Shown here piece by piece: positions 1 through 10,062 of a DNA stretch of 17,113 nucleotides (its first letter is position 1; each line of letters starts with the position of its first letter). This stretch comes from an uncultured bacterium (GTDB lineage Bacteria; Actinomycetota; Coriobacteriia; Coriobacteriales; Coriobacteriaceae): NCBI GenBank assembly GCA_905215065.1, contig CAJMOF010000026.1, forward strand, positions 1-17,113. Reading direction: 5' to 3'. Below the pieces are notes generated by a model. The model searched no databases. It saw nothing but the letters and a program-made list of their open reading frames with translations, and was not told the origin of the DNA. Made by a program: the position numbers and the translations under genes.

Positions 1-35
1 GAGGAATAGGTGCGTGCTCTCAAGCAACGAAGTTT

Positions 36-83
36 ATTATACGGACGAATCAGCTCAGGGCAAGAACTTTTTTAAGAAATTTT
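36..83 (-). promoter_or_regulatory. Strong sigma-A-type promoter firing leftwards out of the window
   Basis: Read on the minus strand there is a perfect -10 hexamer TATAAT (36-41), a 16-bp spacer and a -35-like TTGCCC (58-63, 4 of 6 consensus bases). Directly upstream of the -35 is an A/T-rich tract with two A/T runs (65-83), resembling an UP element. This layout is typical of promoters for abundant products such as stable RNAs or ribosomal proteins. The gene it drives lies beyond position 1 and cannot be identified; the ~30 transcribed bases visible contain no start codon I can defend. Confidence 0.6.
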
Positions 84-160
84 CTCGCCTTGATCCCTTG
101 GGGACGGCCTAACTGCCGGCACCGGCAACGGAAACGCCGATGTTTTGACAATGCCAGCGA

Positions 161-260
161 GCGGGCACCAGAGCGAACAAATTGGCATGAAAAGAGGACG
201 GCATAGACCTTCTGGTCATGCCGTCCTCTTTGAATGACAAGTTGTCGCTCTGGTGTCCGC
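161..260. repeat. 100-bp imperfect palindrome (long hairpin) downstream of rpoD
   Basis: The element folds end to end. Outer arms 161-180 and 242-260 pair over 19 bp with one bulged A (176) and one G-T wobble. A 7-bp segment with one mismatch follows (182-188 with 234-240), then two adjacent G/A mismatches. The inner part is a 14-bp perfect stem (191-204 with 218-231), a bulged A and a 4-bp cap (206-209 with 214-217) closed by TTCT. The inner part alone would serve as a terminator; the outer arms go well beyond what a terminator needs. No coding frame is evident. It could be an extragenic palindromic repeat, a MITE-like remnant or a small structured RNA. Confidence 0.65.
187..231 (-). terminator. 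Probable intrinsic terminator of the rpoD transcript
   Basis: A 14-bp perfect stem (191-204/218-231) with a short capped loop lies about 75 nt past the rpoD stop codon. On the minus strand the 3' arm runs into TTTT before CATG, giving a short but usable U tract. On the plus strand only three T follow the arm, so the minus direction fits slightly better. It is the core of the larger 161-260 palindrome. Confidence 0.6.
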
Positions 261-272
261 GCAGCGTCGGCC

Positions 273-302
273 AGTTACGGCGTTTGGTAAAACGCCGTAA
301 CT
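273..302. repeat. Perfect 13-bp hairpin immediately after the rpoD stop codon
   Basis: AGTTACGGCGTTT (273-285) and its exact reverse complement (290-302) flank a 4-nt loop GGTA. The hairpin starts one base beyond the rpoD TAG (304-306). On the minus strand no T run follows, so it is not a canonical terminator by itself. It may protect the mRNA 3' end or cooperate with the terminator further on. Confidence 0.6.
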
Positions 303-303
303 A

Positions 304-1653
<1,350 letters not shown>

Positions 1654-1763
1654 AGATTCTCCCTTCATAGTCCACAGGACTCAATACTTTAGCACACACA
1701 TTGACGTCTATACCCAAAAAGAGGACTGGATATAGGCGAGAATACGCTGGTTGACCACAACAT

Positions 1764-3863
1764 CTAGGCTTGTTCGGTGCCTGCGGGCTCCAGACCGATC
1801 AAACGGAACGGGTCCGCCACGCCGCCGATCGACTTTTGCAGTTCGCGTTGACGCTGCGAATCTTGCGCGGCCTGAACGGTCAGCGCGCGACGGGCCTCAT
1901 CATCGAGTGAACGGTCCTGGCGCAGCCTGGCCTGTGCAGCACGCATGCGGCGCTTGATAGTGTAGAGCTCGAGCGTATCGAGCATGAACACGATGTTCGT
2001 CTCGGTGGGGTGCTTGCTCGTCGCCGAGATGCGCCCGGCACTCACAAGCGTTGCCGCCTCGGGACACACCGAGCGCGCCGCATCCATGCAGGCTGCAGGA
2101 TCGGTTCCCGGCGGAGTTGCCAGAACGGCCCATGCGATGGACTCGTGACGCGGGTCAACCCACTCGATGGAGCAGATGCGATCGGCATACGTGCGGAACA
2201 GGTCGGGGTAGCTCGTGAGCATGGTCAACAGCTCGCGCTCCCCTGCCAAGGACTTGCGTTCCAGATCGGTCAAAACCATAGTGGCCGAGGCGTCTGTCGG
2301 GGAACCGGCGGGCGCAGAGCCCATACCAACCGGCACATCGATCGGCGGCATATCGTCGACGACCTCGACCGGCGCGGCCCCGTAAGCCTCGAGCGGCACA
2401 TAGTCGTACGGCTCCTCCTCGACCGGCGTGGACACCGGCGGCGTCGCCCCCGACGCCCAGGCGCCGCGAGACGTCCCCTGCGAACCAGACGCCCGACCGC
2501 CCGCGCTGCCCGCGCGCTCGGCCTGCGCTCGCTGGCGCTCGTAATTCTGCTCGCGACGACGCTCGGCATCCTCGCGCTTGGCAACATCGCGAAACACGCG
2601 GCCCGAGCTCGAACGCACCGTGTCCAAGTCCAACCCCAGCAGGTCGGCAATCTGGATAAAGTACGTATCGATCATGTAGCTATCGCGCAGCGGATAGATC
2701 AGCGTCAGCGCATCCTCAAGCGCTTTGGCACGACCGCCCGGCGTGGTAATGTCGCTCGACTCCTGCAGTGAGCGGTAAACAAAGTCCATGAGGGGTTCGG
2801 CGGCGTCGATACGTGCCTGCAGTGCCTCGCCGCCATGCGCGGTGATGAACTCCATGGGGTCGTTGCCGTCGGGAAGCACCACGCAGCGCAGGTCCATCGA
2901 ATCCTGCTCGATAAACTGAATCGCGCGGCGCGCGGCCTTTTGACCGGCGGCGTCGCCATCGAACATATATACAATACGCTTGGCAAAGCGGGTGAGTGTC
3001 TTTACGTGATGTTCCGTCAGCGCCGTACCCAGCGTGGCGACGACGTTTTTAATCCCCGCCTCCCAGCAGGCGATGCAGTCGGTATATCCCTCCACCACGA
3101 TGGCGGTGTCCTGCGCGACGATAAACTCCTTGGCCCAGTTAAAGCCGTAGAGGTTTCGCTTTTTATGGAACACGCTCGTCTCGGCGGTGTTGAGGTACTT
3201 AGGCTGGCCGTCGCCCATAATGCGCCCGCCAAAGGCGATGTTATGACCCTGCTCGTCAAAGATGGGAAACATCACACGGTCGTAAAAACGGTCGGCGAGC
3301 TGCCCGCGCCCACGGCTCACGGCCACGTTGGCGTCGATCATCTCCTGCGGGGTAAATCCCGCCTGCGACAGATGCGACACCAGCGCGTTGCGACCCGGCG
3401 CAAAGCCCAGGCAGTAGCGGCGGCAGACGTCGCCGCCCATACCGCGGCTGGCGAAATACTCGCGCGGACGGCTGTCCTTACCGCGCATGAGCATGGTGTG
3501 GTAGAACTGGGCGGTCTCGGCGCACAGGTCATAGATGCGGGCGCGCTTGGTGCCGCGCTCGCGATGGGAGCCGGTATCGTGCAGCTCAATGCCGGCACGA
3601 TCGGCCAGGTAGCGAATCGACTCGGGGAAGCTCAGGTTCTCGCGCTTCATGATATAGGTGAAGACGTCGCCGCCTTCGCCACAGCCAAAGCAGTGCCACA
3701 CCTGCGTGGCGGGGATAATGTGGAACGACGGGGTCTTTTCGCCATGGAAAGGGCAGCAACCCCAAAACTCATGGCCGCGGGGCTTGAGCTCAACCGTTTC
3801 CTGCACGATGGCAACCAAATCGGACGCAGCGCGTACCTGGTCTTTTTCCTCATCGCTAATCAC
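1764..3863 (-). CDS. dnaG: DNA primase DnaG
   Basis: Synthesises RNA primers at the replication fork. The 699-residue protein has an N-terminal CHC2 zinc finger (C37-x2-H40 ... C58-x2-C61). The catalytic TOPRIM core has EGYTD at 258-262 and the metal-binding FDGDAAG at 301-307, followed by PDGNDP at 331-336. A low-complexity Arg/Glu then Pro/Gly/Val-rich linker (about 430-530) joins the core to a C-terminal helical domain that in this family binds the DnaB helicase. At 699 aa it is longer than the usual ~600 aa, largely because of the linker. The start is GTG with an AGGGGGTG ribosome binding site 7 nt upstream, lying inside the end of ribF (8-nt overlap), so translation is probably coupled. 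The dnaG-rpoD order is the classical macromolecular-synthesis pair; rpsU is absent. Confidence 0.97.
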   Translation of the reverse strand: MISDEEKDQVRAASDLVAIVQETVELKPRGHEFWGCCPFHGEKTPSFHIIPATQVWHCFGCGEGGDVFTYIMKRENLSFPESIRYLADRAGIELHDTGSHRERGTKRARIYDLCAETAQFYHTMLMRGKDSRPREYFASRGMGGDVCRRYCLGFAPGRNALVSHLSQAGFTPQEMIDANVAVSRGRGQLADRFYDRVMFPIFDEQGHNIAFGGRIMGDGQPKYLNTAETSVFHKKRNLYGFNWAKEFIVAQDTAIVVEGYTDCIACWEAGIKNVVATLGTALTEHHVKTLTRFAKRIVYMFDGDAAGQKAARRAIQFIEQDSMDLRCVVLPDGNDPMEFITAHGGEALQARIDAAEPLMDFVYRSLQESSDITTPGGRAKALEDALTLIYPLRDSYMIDTYFIQIADLLGLDLDTVRSSSGRVFRDVAKREDAERRREQNYERQRAQAERAGSAGGRASGSQGTSRGAWASGATPPVSTPVEEEPYDYVPLEAYGAAPVEVVDDMPPIDVPVGMGSAPAGSPTDASATMVLTDLERKSLAGERELLTMLTSYPDLFRTYADRICSIEWVDPRHESIAWAVLATPPGTDPAACMDAARSVCPEAATLVSAGRISATSKHPTETNIVFMLDTLELYTIKRRMRAAQARLRQDRSLDDEARRALTVQAAQDSQRQRELQKSIGGVADPFRLIGLEPAGTEQA

Positions 3864-4863
3864 GGATGCTCACCCCCTGCTCACCCAAGTTGTGGCGAAT
3901 ATCGTCAATATTACCCTCGACGGTCGCGATAAGCTCGTCCAACGAATCGAACACGCGCGACGGGCGCAGCCAGCGCGTAAACGCCAGCGACACCGAGGCG
4001 CCGTACAGGTCGCCCGCATACCCGATCAAGTTGGCCTCGAGATGCGCCGAGGCGGCATCGTCGGCATACGTCGGCGGCAGGCCCACGTTGACGGCGGCAG
4101 GCCACACGGTATCGTCGACCAGCACCAGGCCCTCGTAGACGCCATCGGCAGGAACCTGGATGCCCTCGGGCACCTGGATATTTGCCGTGGGAAATCCCAT
4201 GTCGGAGCCTTGGTGACGACCGCCGGCAACAATACCTCGCAGCATGTACGGGCGACCGAGCAGCTCGGCGGCAAGCTCAACATGACCCCGGCGCAGCTCC
4301 TGGCGAATACGGGTGGCGCAGATTGTCTGTCCATCGACGCACAGCAGCTCGTGGCCATAGACGTCAACGCCGCGCTCGGTACCCCATGCCTGCATCTCGG
4401 CAACGCCCGAGGCGCCGCCGCGACCCAACCTAAAGTCGCTGCCCACGCGAATCGAGCGGATATCGACGACGCGCGACAGCAGCTTAAGAAAGCCCGCATG
4501 GTCGAGAGCCGCCACCGCAGGCGTGAAGGGAACGGCCACGACCGCATCGACCCCGGTGAGAGCCAGGGCATGCAGACGGTCAGCCGTCGTCATCAATTTT
4601 TGCGCGGGCGTAGGGCTCACCACTACGTCCGGGTCAGGATCGAAGGTGACCACTACCGCCCTGCAGCCATGGTCACGCGCATCGCGAACAACCGCGTCGA
4701 TCAGTTCGTGATGCCCCCGATGGACGCCGTCGAACACGCCGATGGCGATCGACGCGGCGCCCAGGCATACGCAATCATCAAACGCATCGGCGGCAACGAT
4801 GCGGGCCTCATCCGACTCGCCCGCGAAAAAGATACGCGCGAGCTCGTGGGAGGCCAACATCAT
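3856..4863 (-). CDS. ribF: Bifunctional riboflavin kinase / FAD synthetase RibF
   Basis: Converts riboflavin to FMN and then FAD using ATP. The N-terminal nucleotidyltransferase domain carries the HxGH-type motif FDGVHRGHH (about 44-52). The C-terminal riboflavin kinase domain carries GFPTAN (about 223-228) and a later GDLYG. Length (335 aa) is normal or slightly long, with about 30 extra N-terminal residues before the nucleotide-binding motif. The ATG (4863) overlaps the truB stop in an ATGA arrangement, and the 3' end overlaps dnaG by 8 nt, so it sits in a tightly coupled truB-ribF-dnaG block. A second ATG directly follows the first, so the start is uncertain by one codon. The truB-ribF pairing is widespread in bacteria. 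Confidence 0.95.
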   Translation of the reverse strand: MMLASHELARIFFAGESDEARIVAADAFDDCVCLGAASIAIGVFDGVHRGHHELIDAVVRDARDHGCRAVVVTFDPDPDVVVSPTPAQKLMTTADRLHALALTGVDAVVAVPFTPAVAALDHAGFLKLLSRVVDIRSIRVGSDFRLGRGGASGVAEMQAWGTERGVDVYGHELLCVDGQTICATRIRQELRRGHVELAAELLGRPYMLRGIVAGGRHQGSDMGFPTANIQVPEGIQVPADGVYEGLVLVDDTVWPAAVNVGLPPTYADDAASAHLEANLIGYAGDLYGASVSLAFTRWLRPSRVFDSLDELIATVEGNIDDIRHNLGEQGVSIRD

Positions 4864-5792
4864 CGAACACCGCCGATCGCCTGCGGAAAGACGTGCTCCA
4901 TAACAAAGCGACCGCCCTCTATACGGGCGAGCGCCTTGAGTCCGCCATCGAGCACCAGCGCAAACGGGGCCTTCGACGCATCGAAGTGCCCAAGTGCACG
5001 CTCAATAGGGATACGACGTCCGCACAGCAGATCGTCGGCAAGGTCACCTGGCAAGTCGACGCGCGTGGCGCCCAGTGCCGCAATGGGATCTAAGGCAAAG
5101 CCCGCAGCGGACTCGGCAGAAAGTTCCTCGACCGCATGGCAGGCACCGATGGAAACAATACCGGAGGCCGTACGGCGCAGCGCGGAAATATGTGCCGCGT
5201 TGTCGCAGGCACGTCCCAGGTCGCGAGCGAGCGCACGGATATAGGTGCCCTTGCTCACCGAAAACGCCACGGTCCAAACGCACGCGTCGCCCTCGCCGCT
5301 CACGGCAATCAGGTCGGCAGAGTACACCTCGACCGAACGCGGGGGCAACTCAACGGCATTGCCCTCGCGCGCAGACTTATAGGCGCGCACGCCGTTGACC
5401 GAAATGGCCGAAAACGCCGGCGGCACCTGCATCTGCGGGCCCAACATGGCGCACAGGCGCTCGCGAGCATAGGCAGGATCGCGCAGGGCGGCGGCAATGG
5501 GCACCGTGCGGACGGCCTCGCCCTCCGCATCATCGGTATTGGTCTCGACGCCAAACGAGATGTCGGCGACGTAGCTTTTGGTATCGAGCGTGAGCATGCC
5601 CAGCAGACGCGTTGCCTGGCCCACGCCCACCACCATGACACCCGATGCCATGGGGTCGAGCGTTCCGGCATGACCGACGCGCCGCTCATGGAGGGCGCGT
5701 CGGCATTGCGAAACCACGTCGTGGGACGTGCAACCCACCGGCTTATCGACGGCGAGCAGCATATTAAGTTGAGAAGGCGTACGACGAGCCAT
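4860..5792 (-). CDS. truB: tRNA pseudouridine(55) synthase TruB
   Basis: Isomerises U55 to pseudouridine in the T-loop of tRNAs. The catalytic aspartate is in HAGTLDPMASG (D46). Other family motifs are the N-terminal VDKPVGCTSHDVV, TKSY (71-74), PPAFSAI (about 124-130) and KGTYIRAL (181-188). Length (310 aa) is typical. Translation starts at ATG 5792, 15 nt after the nrnA stop, with a weak GGATGG ribosome binding site. The stop overlaps the ribF start by four bases. Placement directly after rbfA-nrnA and before ribF matches the common bacterial arrangement. Confidence 0.96.
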   Translation of the reverse strand: MARRTPSQLNMLLAVDKPVGCTSHDVVSQCRRALHERRVGHAGTLDPMASGVMVVGVGQATRLLGMLTLDTKSYVADISFGVETNTDDAEGEAVRTVPIAAALRDPAYARERLCAMLGPQMQVPPAFSAISVNGVRAYKSAREGNAVELPPRSVEVYSADLIAVSGEGDACVWTVAFSVSKGTYIRALARDLGRACDNAAHISALRRTASGIVSIGACHAVEELSAESAAGFALDPIAALGATRVDLPGDLADDLLCGRRIPIERALGHFDASKAPFALVLDGGLKALARIEGGRFVMEHVFPQAIGGVR

Positions 5793-5807
5793 GTACCATC
5801 CAAAAAG

Positions 5808-6851
5808 TTAGAGCTCGACGGTCACCGAAGCGGGATCCTCCCCTACCAGCTCGGCCAGCATGGGAAGTGCCGCGGTGAGCGTCTCGGAAATCGTTCCGGC
5901 GTTGGTAAAGCCGGCGGCAGCGTGGTGCCCACCTCCGCCAAAGTTGGCCGCAATCTCGGAAACATCAAGATCGCCCTTGGAGCGCAGGTTACCGCGCACC
6001 TTGGTATCGCCCTCGATGCCCTTAAGGAACAGGCACACCTCGACGCCCATCACCGAGCGCACCACATCGACCAGGCCGTCGCACTCATCCGAGGTGACGC
6101 CGCATTCCTTAAGGTCGCTCTCGTACGCGTAGCTATACGCCACGCGCCCGTGCGCGACCGTCTTGATGCGACCCATGACGATGGACTTGAGGTGCAGAAA
6201 CTCGACACGCATGCTCTGGTAGACCTCGAGCGCGACGCGCGCCGGATCGGCACCGTGCGCCACCAGGCGCGAGGCGGCATGAAACGCGGCGGCGTCGGCG
6301 TTCTGATACTGAAAACGACCGGTATCGGTGACCAGGCCGCACAGCAGGCAGGTGGCGATGCTGTCGCTTGCGGTAATACCGCAATCGGCCAAAAAGCGGT
6401 CGATAATCATGGCGCAGGCCGCGGCATTGACGCACCTAAGGCTGACCTCGGCAAACTCTTCGCGCGCCGGGTGATGGTCAAAGCACGCCACGTGGGCCGA
6501 ACGACGAAACACCTCGGCAGAGTTATTGAGGCGCTCGACGACCGGTACGTCCACCGAGATGAACAGGTCCGGATTGCCGGTGTACGCAGATGCCGGCACC
6601 AGGCGATCGGCACCCTCCATAAAGCGGTAGATGCGCGGAACCGGGTCATCGTCTGCCAGCAGCAGCGCAATGTCCTTGTTGGGGAAAAACTTCATGAGCG
6701 AAAGGCCCAGACCCAAGACGGAGCCCAAGGCATCGCCATCGGGAGAAGTATGTCCCGAAATCGCAATGGAGGACGCACCCTCGATAAGCTCGAGGATGCG
6801 TCGTTGAATATCTGCAGACTCGCACGAGGCGAGATCGGCGGAATTAGTCAT
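5808..6851 (-). CDS. nrnA: DHH/DHHA1 phosphoesterase, NrnA-like (oligoribonuclease / pAp phosphatase)
   Basis: Family members degrade 2-5-nt RNAs and dephosphorylate pAp; some also cleave cyclic-dinucleotide products. The 347-aa protein shows the metal-binding motifs in order: GHTSPDGDALGS (33-44, with H34, D38 and D40), an aspartate in SVDVP (D101), the DHH triad (125-127) and TDTGRF (D176). The C-terminal DHHA1 domain has the substrate-binding GGGGHHAAAGF (305-315). The start ATG lies inside the end of rbfA (8-nt overlap). Position between rbfA and truB is typical for this family in Gram-positive bacteria. Which substrate dominates cannot be read from sequence, so the symbol reflects family membership. 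Confidence 0.88.
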   Translation of the reverse strand: MTNSADLASCESADIQRRILELIEGASSIAISGHTSPDGDALGSVLGLGLSLMKFFPNKDIALLLADDDPVPRIYRFMEGADRLVPASAYTGNPDLFISVDVPVVERLNNSAEVFRRSAHVACFDHHPAREEFAEVSLRCVNAAACAMIIDRFLADCGITASDSIATCLLCGLVTDTGRFQYQNADAAAFHAASRLVAHGADPARVALEVYQSMRVEFLHLKSIVMGRIKTVAHGRVAYSYAYESDLKECGVTSDECDGLVDVVRSVMGVEVCLFLKGIEGDTKVRGNLRSKGDLDVSEIAANFGGGGHHAAAGFTNAGTISETLTAALPMLAELVGEDPASVTVEL

Positions 6852-7254
6852 CTAAAGCTGCCTCCTGGGCGGCATCCGCTATCGGATAGCCGTCCTCGTC
6901 CTTTTCGATCGCAAGCGTGGCGGGAACGTTTTCCAGCGCACGCGTGATGCGCTCGGCCTCATCGGTCGAGCGATCGATGCGAAAATCGAGCTCGGGCGTA
7001 ACACGCCAATCGAGCGAGCGAGCCAACAGGCTGCGAATACGGCCCTTGGCGCTTGCGAGCGCCTCCATGACCTCGTCGTAGCGGCTCGCATCGCACGACA
7101 CGTACACACGCGCGAACGAACGGTCCACCGCGACCTCGACCGCGGTCAAAGTAACCAGGTCGAGACGCGGATCGGAAACCTCAAAGAGCAGGATATAACC
7201 GAGCTTCTCGCGAAGCTGCTCGCCCAGACGGCGGGTTGCCTGCGTTTGCTTCAT
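6844..7254 (-). CDS. rbfA: 30S ribosome-binding factor RbfA
   Basis: Small KH-fold protein that binds the 30S subunit during late 16S rRNA maturation. The family signature FEVSDPRL (about 24-31) and the strand DRSFARVYVS (about 44-53) are present. At 136 aa it is slightly longer than usual, ending in an acidic/alanine-rich tail. The ribosome binding site is GGGGG, seven bases before the ATG, in the 11-nt gap after infB. The 3' end overlaps nrnA by 8 nt. infB-rbfA adjacency is conserved across bacteria. Confidence 0.95.
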   Translation of the reverse strand: MKQTQATRRLGEQLREKLGYILLFEVSDPRLDLVTLTAVEVAVDRSFARVYVSCDASRYDEVMEALASAKGRIRSLLARSLDWRVTPELDFRIDRSTDEAERITRALENVPATLAIEKDEDGYPIADAAQEAALDD

Positions 7255-7265
7255 AGCGCTACCCC

Positions 7266-9980
7266 CTACTCGGTACGGGCAACCTGGTCGATGCGGTAAC
7301 CCTCGATCTGGTCGCCGGGCTTGATGTCCTGGAAGTTCTCCAGGCCAATGCCGCCCTCGGAACCGCTCTTGAGGCTCTTGGCCTCGTCCTTGTAGTGGCG
7401 CATCGAGGCGATCTTGCCGTTGAAGACCACGATGCCGTCGCGCACCAGACGCACGGAATCGGTCGCGGCGATCTCGCCCTCTTCGACACGGACACCGGCG
7501 GCGATACCGACTTTGGGCACCTTGAAGGTGTCCAGGACGGTCGCGGTACCCGTGGAGACCTCGACCTCGGTGGGCTTAAGCATGCCGATACGGGCAGCGT
7601 CGAGTTCCTCGAGGCACTTGTAGATGACGTCGTAGCAACGGATCTCGACGCCCTCGCGCTCGGCAGCGGAGCGGGCCTTACCGTCGGGGCGGACACCAAA
7701 GCCGATGATGATGGCGTTGGAGGCGTCGGCCAGAACGACGTCGGTCTCGTTGATGGCACCAACGGCGGAGTGGATCGTGTTGATGCGAACCTCGGACTGA
7801 TCCATCTTGTCGAGCGAGTCCTGAAGGGCCTCGATGGAACCCTGGACGTCGGCCTTGATGATCAGGTTGAGCTCCTTGACCTCGGCGTCGGCAATGGTCT
7901 CGAAGAGGTTCTCGAGCGTGACGTGCTTGACGCGGCTCTGCTCCTCGATACGGGCCTTGAGCGAACGCTCGTCGGCAAGGGCACGAGCCTCGCGCTCGTC
8001 CTCGAACACGCGGAACTCGTCACCGGCGTTGGGTACGGACTGCAGGCCCAAAATCTCGACGGCGTCGGAGGGACCGGCCTCGGTGACAGCGCGGCCCTTG
8101 GGGTCGAGCATGGCGCGGACGCGGCCGTAGGTGAGGCCGGCGACCAGTGTATCGCCCACGTGCAGGGTACCGCGGGTCACGAGCACGGTAGCGACCGAGC
8201 CGCGGCCCTTGTCGAGCTTGGCCTCGAGGACGTTGCCGGAGGCAAAGGTGTCCGGGTTGGCCTTGAGCTCGAGCACGTCGGCCTGGAGCAGCACGGTCTC
8301 GAGCAGGTCGTCGATACCGATCTTCTGCTTCGCCGAGATGTTGACAAACATGTTCTGTCCGCCCCACTCCTCGGGGATGACACCGTACTCGGTGAGCTCC
8401 TGGCGCACGCGGTCGGGGTTGGCGCCCGGCTTATCGATCTTGTTGACAGCAACGACGATGGGTACGCCGGCGGCCTTGGCGTGGTTGATCGACTCGACGG
8501 TCTGGGGCATGACGCCGTCGTCGGCAGCCACGATCAGAATGACGATGTCGGTCACCTTGGCACCACGGGCACGCATGGCCGTAAAGGTGGCATGGCCCGG
8601 GGTATCGATGAAGGTGATCTTGCGGTCGTTGATCATGACCTGCGAAGCACCGATGGCCTGCGTAATGCCGCCCGCCTCGCCGGCAGCAACGCCGGTGTGA
8701 CGGATGGCGTCGAGGAGGCTCGTCTTGCCGTGGTCGACGTGGCCCATGACGGTGACGACCGGTGCGCGCGGCTTAAGGTCGGCGGGATCGTCGTAGAACG
8801 AGAAGGTGTTCTCCTCCTCGGGGGTGATGATCTTGATCTGACGACCCAAGTCGTCGGCAACGAGCTCGACGAGGTCGTCGGACATGGACTGCGTCATGGT
8901 GAGCGGCGTACCCAGCAGGAACAGGCGCTTGATGATGTCGTTGGCCGGAACGTCGAGCGCCTCGGCGAGCTCCTGGACGGTAACGCCCTGGGAAACCTTG
9001 ATGGCGTCGAGCTCCTCGGGGTTCACGCCCTGGGCCAATGCCTCCTCGATCTTGCGCTCCTCCTGAGCCTTGGCAGCCTCGCGCTCACGCTTCTCCTTGC
9101 GCTTCTTGCGGCGACCGGTGGACTCGCGAGAGGCCTCCTCGACGGCAGCACGAGCCTCCTCGAGCACCTTCTCGCGGCTGTACTCCTCGGCCTCACGAGC
9201 CATGCGGCTGTAGTGGTCCTCTTCGTTGTTGTGACCGCCCTTGCGCTTCTTGCCCTTGCCCTGCTTATCGGGGTTGGGGAAGTCCATGCCGGCAGCGACG
9301 TTGTTGCTGGCGTTGGTGCGATGGCTGTGCGGACGGCTCTCGGAGGCGTTGCGCTCGGAGTTGTTGTCGGAGGCGTTACGATCGTTACGGCGGCCACCGC
9401 GGCGGTCATTGTTGCCGCCACGACGGTTACCGCGCTCGGCGGCGCGCTCGGCCTTGGCCTTGTCCTCGGCGTCCTTCTTCTCCTTGAGCACGGTCTCCTG
9501 TGCGGCGATCTGGTCGAGCAGCGAACGGAAGCGCGAACCGGAGTCGGAAGCGGGAACGGCGCGGCGCTGGGCCTCGCGGGCAGCCTCCTCCTTCTCGCGA
9601 GCAAGGCGCTCCTGCTCGGCCTTCTTCTTGGCCTCGGCCTCGGCGCGGGCAGCCTCCTCGGCAGCCTGGGCTGCGGCAAACTGGCGGCGTTCCTCCTCGC
9701 GTGCCTTCTCGGCGGCGATGCGCTCGCGCTCGGCCTCGGCGGCGCGAGCGGCCTCCTCGGCGGCAGCTGCCTGCTCCTCGGCCTGCTTGGCGGCCTCGAC
9801 TTCCTGAGCGCGGGCCTCAATCACCGAGGCGAGCTGCTTGCGGACCATGGCGACATAGGCGTCCTCCAAGGTGGAGGAAGCGGACTTAGCGGGAATCTTC
9901 ATATCGGCGAGATGACCCATCAGTTCCTTGGAGGTCATGCCGAACTCTTTGGCCAGGGTGGACACACGGACTTTTGCCAT
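7266..9980 (-). CDS. infB: Translation initiation factor IF-2
   Basis: GTPase that brings initiator fMet-tRNA to the 30S subunit and promotes subunit joining. The 904-aa protein begins with an IF2N domain (about 1-50). A long Ala/Glu/Lys/Arg coiled-coil-like segment follows (about 50-140), then an Arg/Gly/Asn-rich low-complexity stretch (about 183-230), then a second charged helix and IF2N-like module (about 325-385). The GTPase domain has G1 GHVDHGKT (413-420), switch I GGITQAIGA (437-445), G3 DTPGH (459-463) and G4 NKID (513-516), followed by domains II, III and the C-terminal fMet-tRNA-binding domain. Switch I reads QAIGA where most bacteria have QHIGA. The start ATG 9980 follows an AGGTG site. 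nusA lies 91 nt upstream and rbfA 11 nt downstream; the ylxR and L7Ae-like genes often found between nusA and infB are absent. Confidence 0.98.
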   Translation of the reverse strand: MAKVRVSTLAKEFGMTSKELMGHLADMKIPAKSASSTLEDAYVAMVRKQLASVIEARAQEVEAAKQAEEQAAAAEEAARAAEAERERIAAEKAREEERRQFAAAQAAEEAARAEAEAKKKAEQERLAREKEEAAREAQRRAVPASDSGSRFRSLLDQIAAQETVLKEKKDAEDKAKAERAAERGNRRGGNNDRRGGRRNDRNASDNNSERNASESRPHSHRTNASNNVAAGMDFPNPDKQGKGKKRKGGHNNEEDHYSRMAREAEEYSREKVLEEARAAVEEASRESTGRRKKRKEKREREAAKAQEERKIEEALAQGVNPEELDAIKVSQGVTVQELAEALDVPANDIIKRLFLLGTPLTMTQSMSDDLVELVADDLGRQIKIITPEEENTFSFYDDPADLKPRAPVVTVMGHVDHGKTSLLDAIRHTGVAAGEAGGITQAIGASQVMINDRKITFIDTPGHATFTAMRARGAKVTDIVILIVAADDGVMPQTVESINHAKAAGVPIVVAVNKIDKPGANPDRVRQELTEYGVIPEEWGGQNMFVNISAKQKIGIDDLLETVLLQADVLELKANPDTFASGNVLEAKLDKGRGSVATVLVTRGTLHVGDTLVAGLTYGRVRAMLDPKGRAVTEAGPSDAVEILGLQSVPNAGDEFRVFEDEREARALADERSLKARIEEQSRVKHVTLENLFETIADAEVKELNLIIKADVQGSIEALQDSLDKMDQSEVRINTIHSAVGAINETDVVLADASNAIIIGFGVRPDGKARSAAEREGVEIRCYDVIYKCLEELDAARIGMLKPTEVEVSTGTATVLDTFKVPKVGIAAGVRVEEGEIAATDSVRLVRDGIVVFNGKIASMRHYKDEAKSLKSGSEGGIGLENFQDIKPGDQIEGYRIDQVARTE

Positions 9981-10001
9981 ATGACTTCACCTACCCTTTC
10001 T

Positions 10002-10062
10002 GGCACCTTGGGTGCCTAGAGACTGAACGAGCGTGGGAGATGCGCCGGGACCTGCCCGGCGC
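10002..10062. other. nusA-infB intergenic segment with two short hairpins
   Basis: The 91-nt gap between nusA and infB is the widest inside the operon apart from dnaG-rpoD. It contains an 8-bp GC-only stem, GCGCCGGG/CCCGGCGC with a 5-nt loop (10042-10062). Closer to infB is a 6-bp stem GGCACC/GGTGCC with a 3-nt loop (10002-10016). Neither is followed by a T run on the minus strand. They may be pause or mRNA-processing sites, or simply stabilise the upstream message. No ORF or separate promoter was evident. Confidence 0.4.

Noticed and set aside
1..160. tRNA or protein gene left of the rpoD terminator
   Set aside because: No cloverleaf, T-loop consensus or credible ORF; only a leftward promoter and a short TGCCGG-CA-CCGGCA palindrome are seen.
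1654..1763. Separate rpoD promoter in the dnaG-rpoD gap
   Set aside because: Several weak hexamer pairs (for example TAAAGT near the gene) lack a properly spaced partner, so none is better than chance.
7395..10019. An 874-codon open frame on the plus strand opposite infB
   Set aside because: Its Gly/Leu/Val/Ala/Asp-rich product has no recognisable domain and mirrors the codon pattern of infB; long antisense frames are expected at this G+C.
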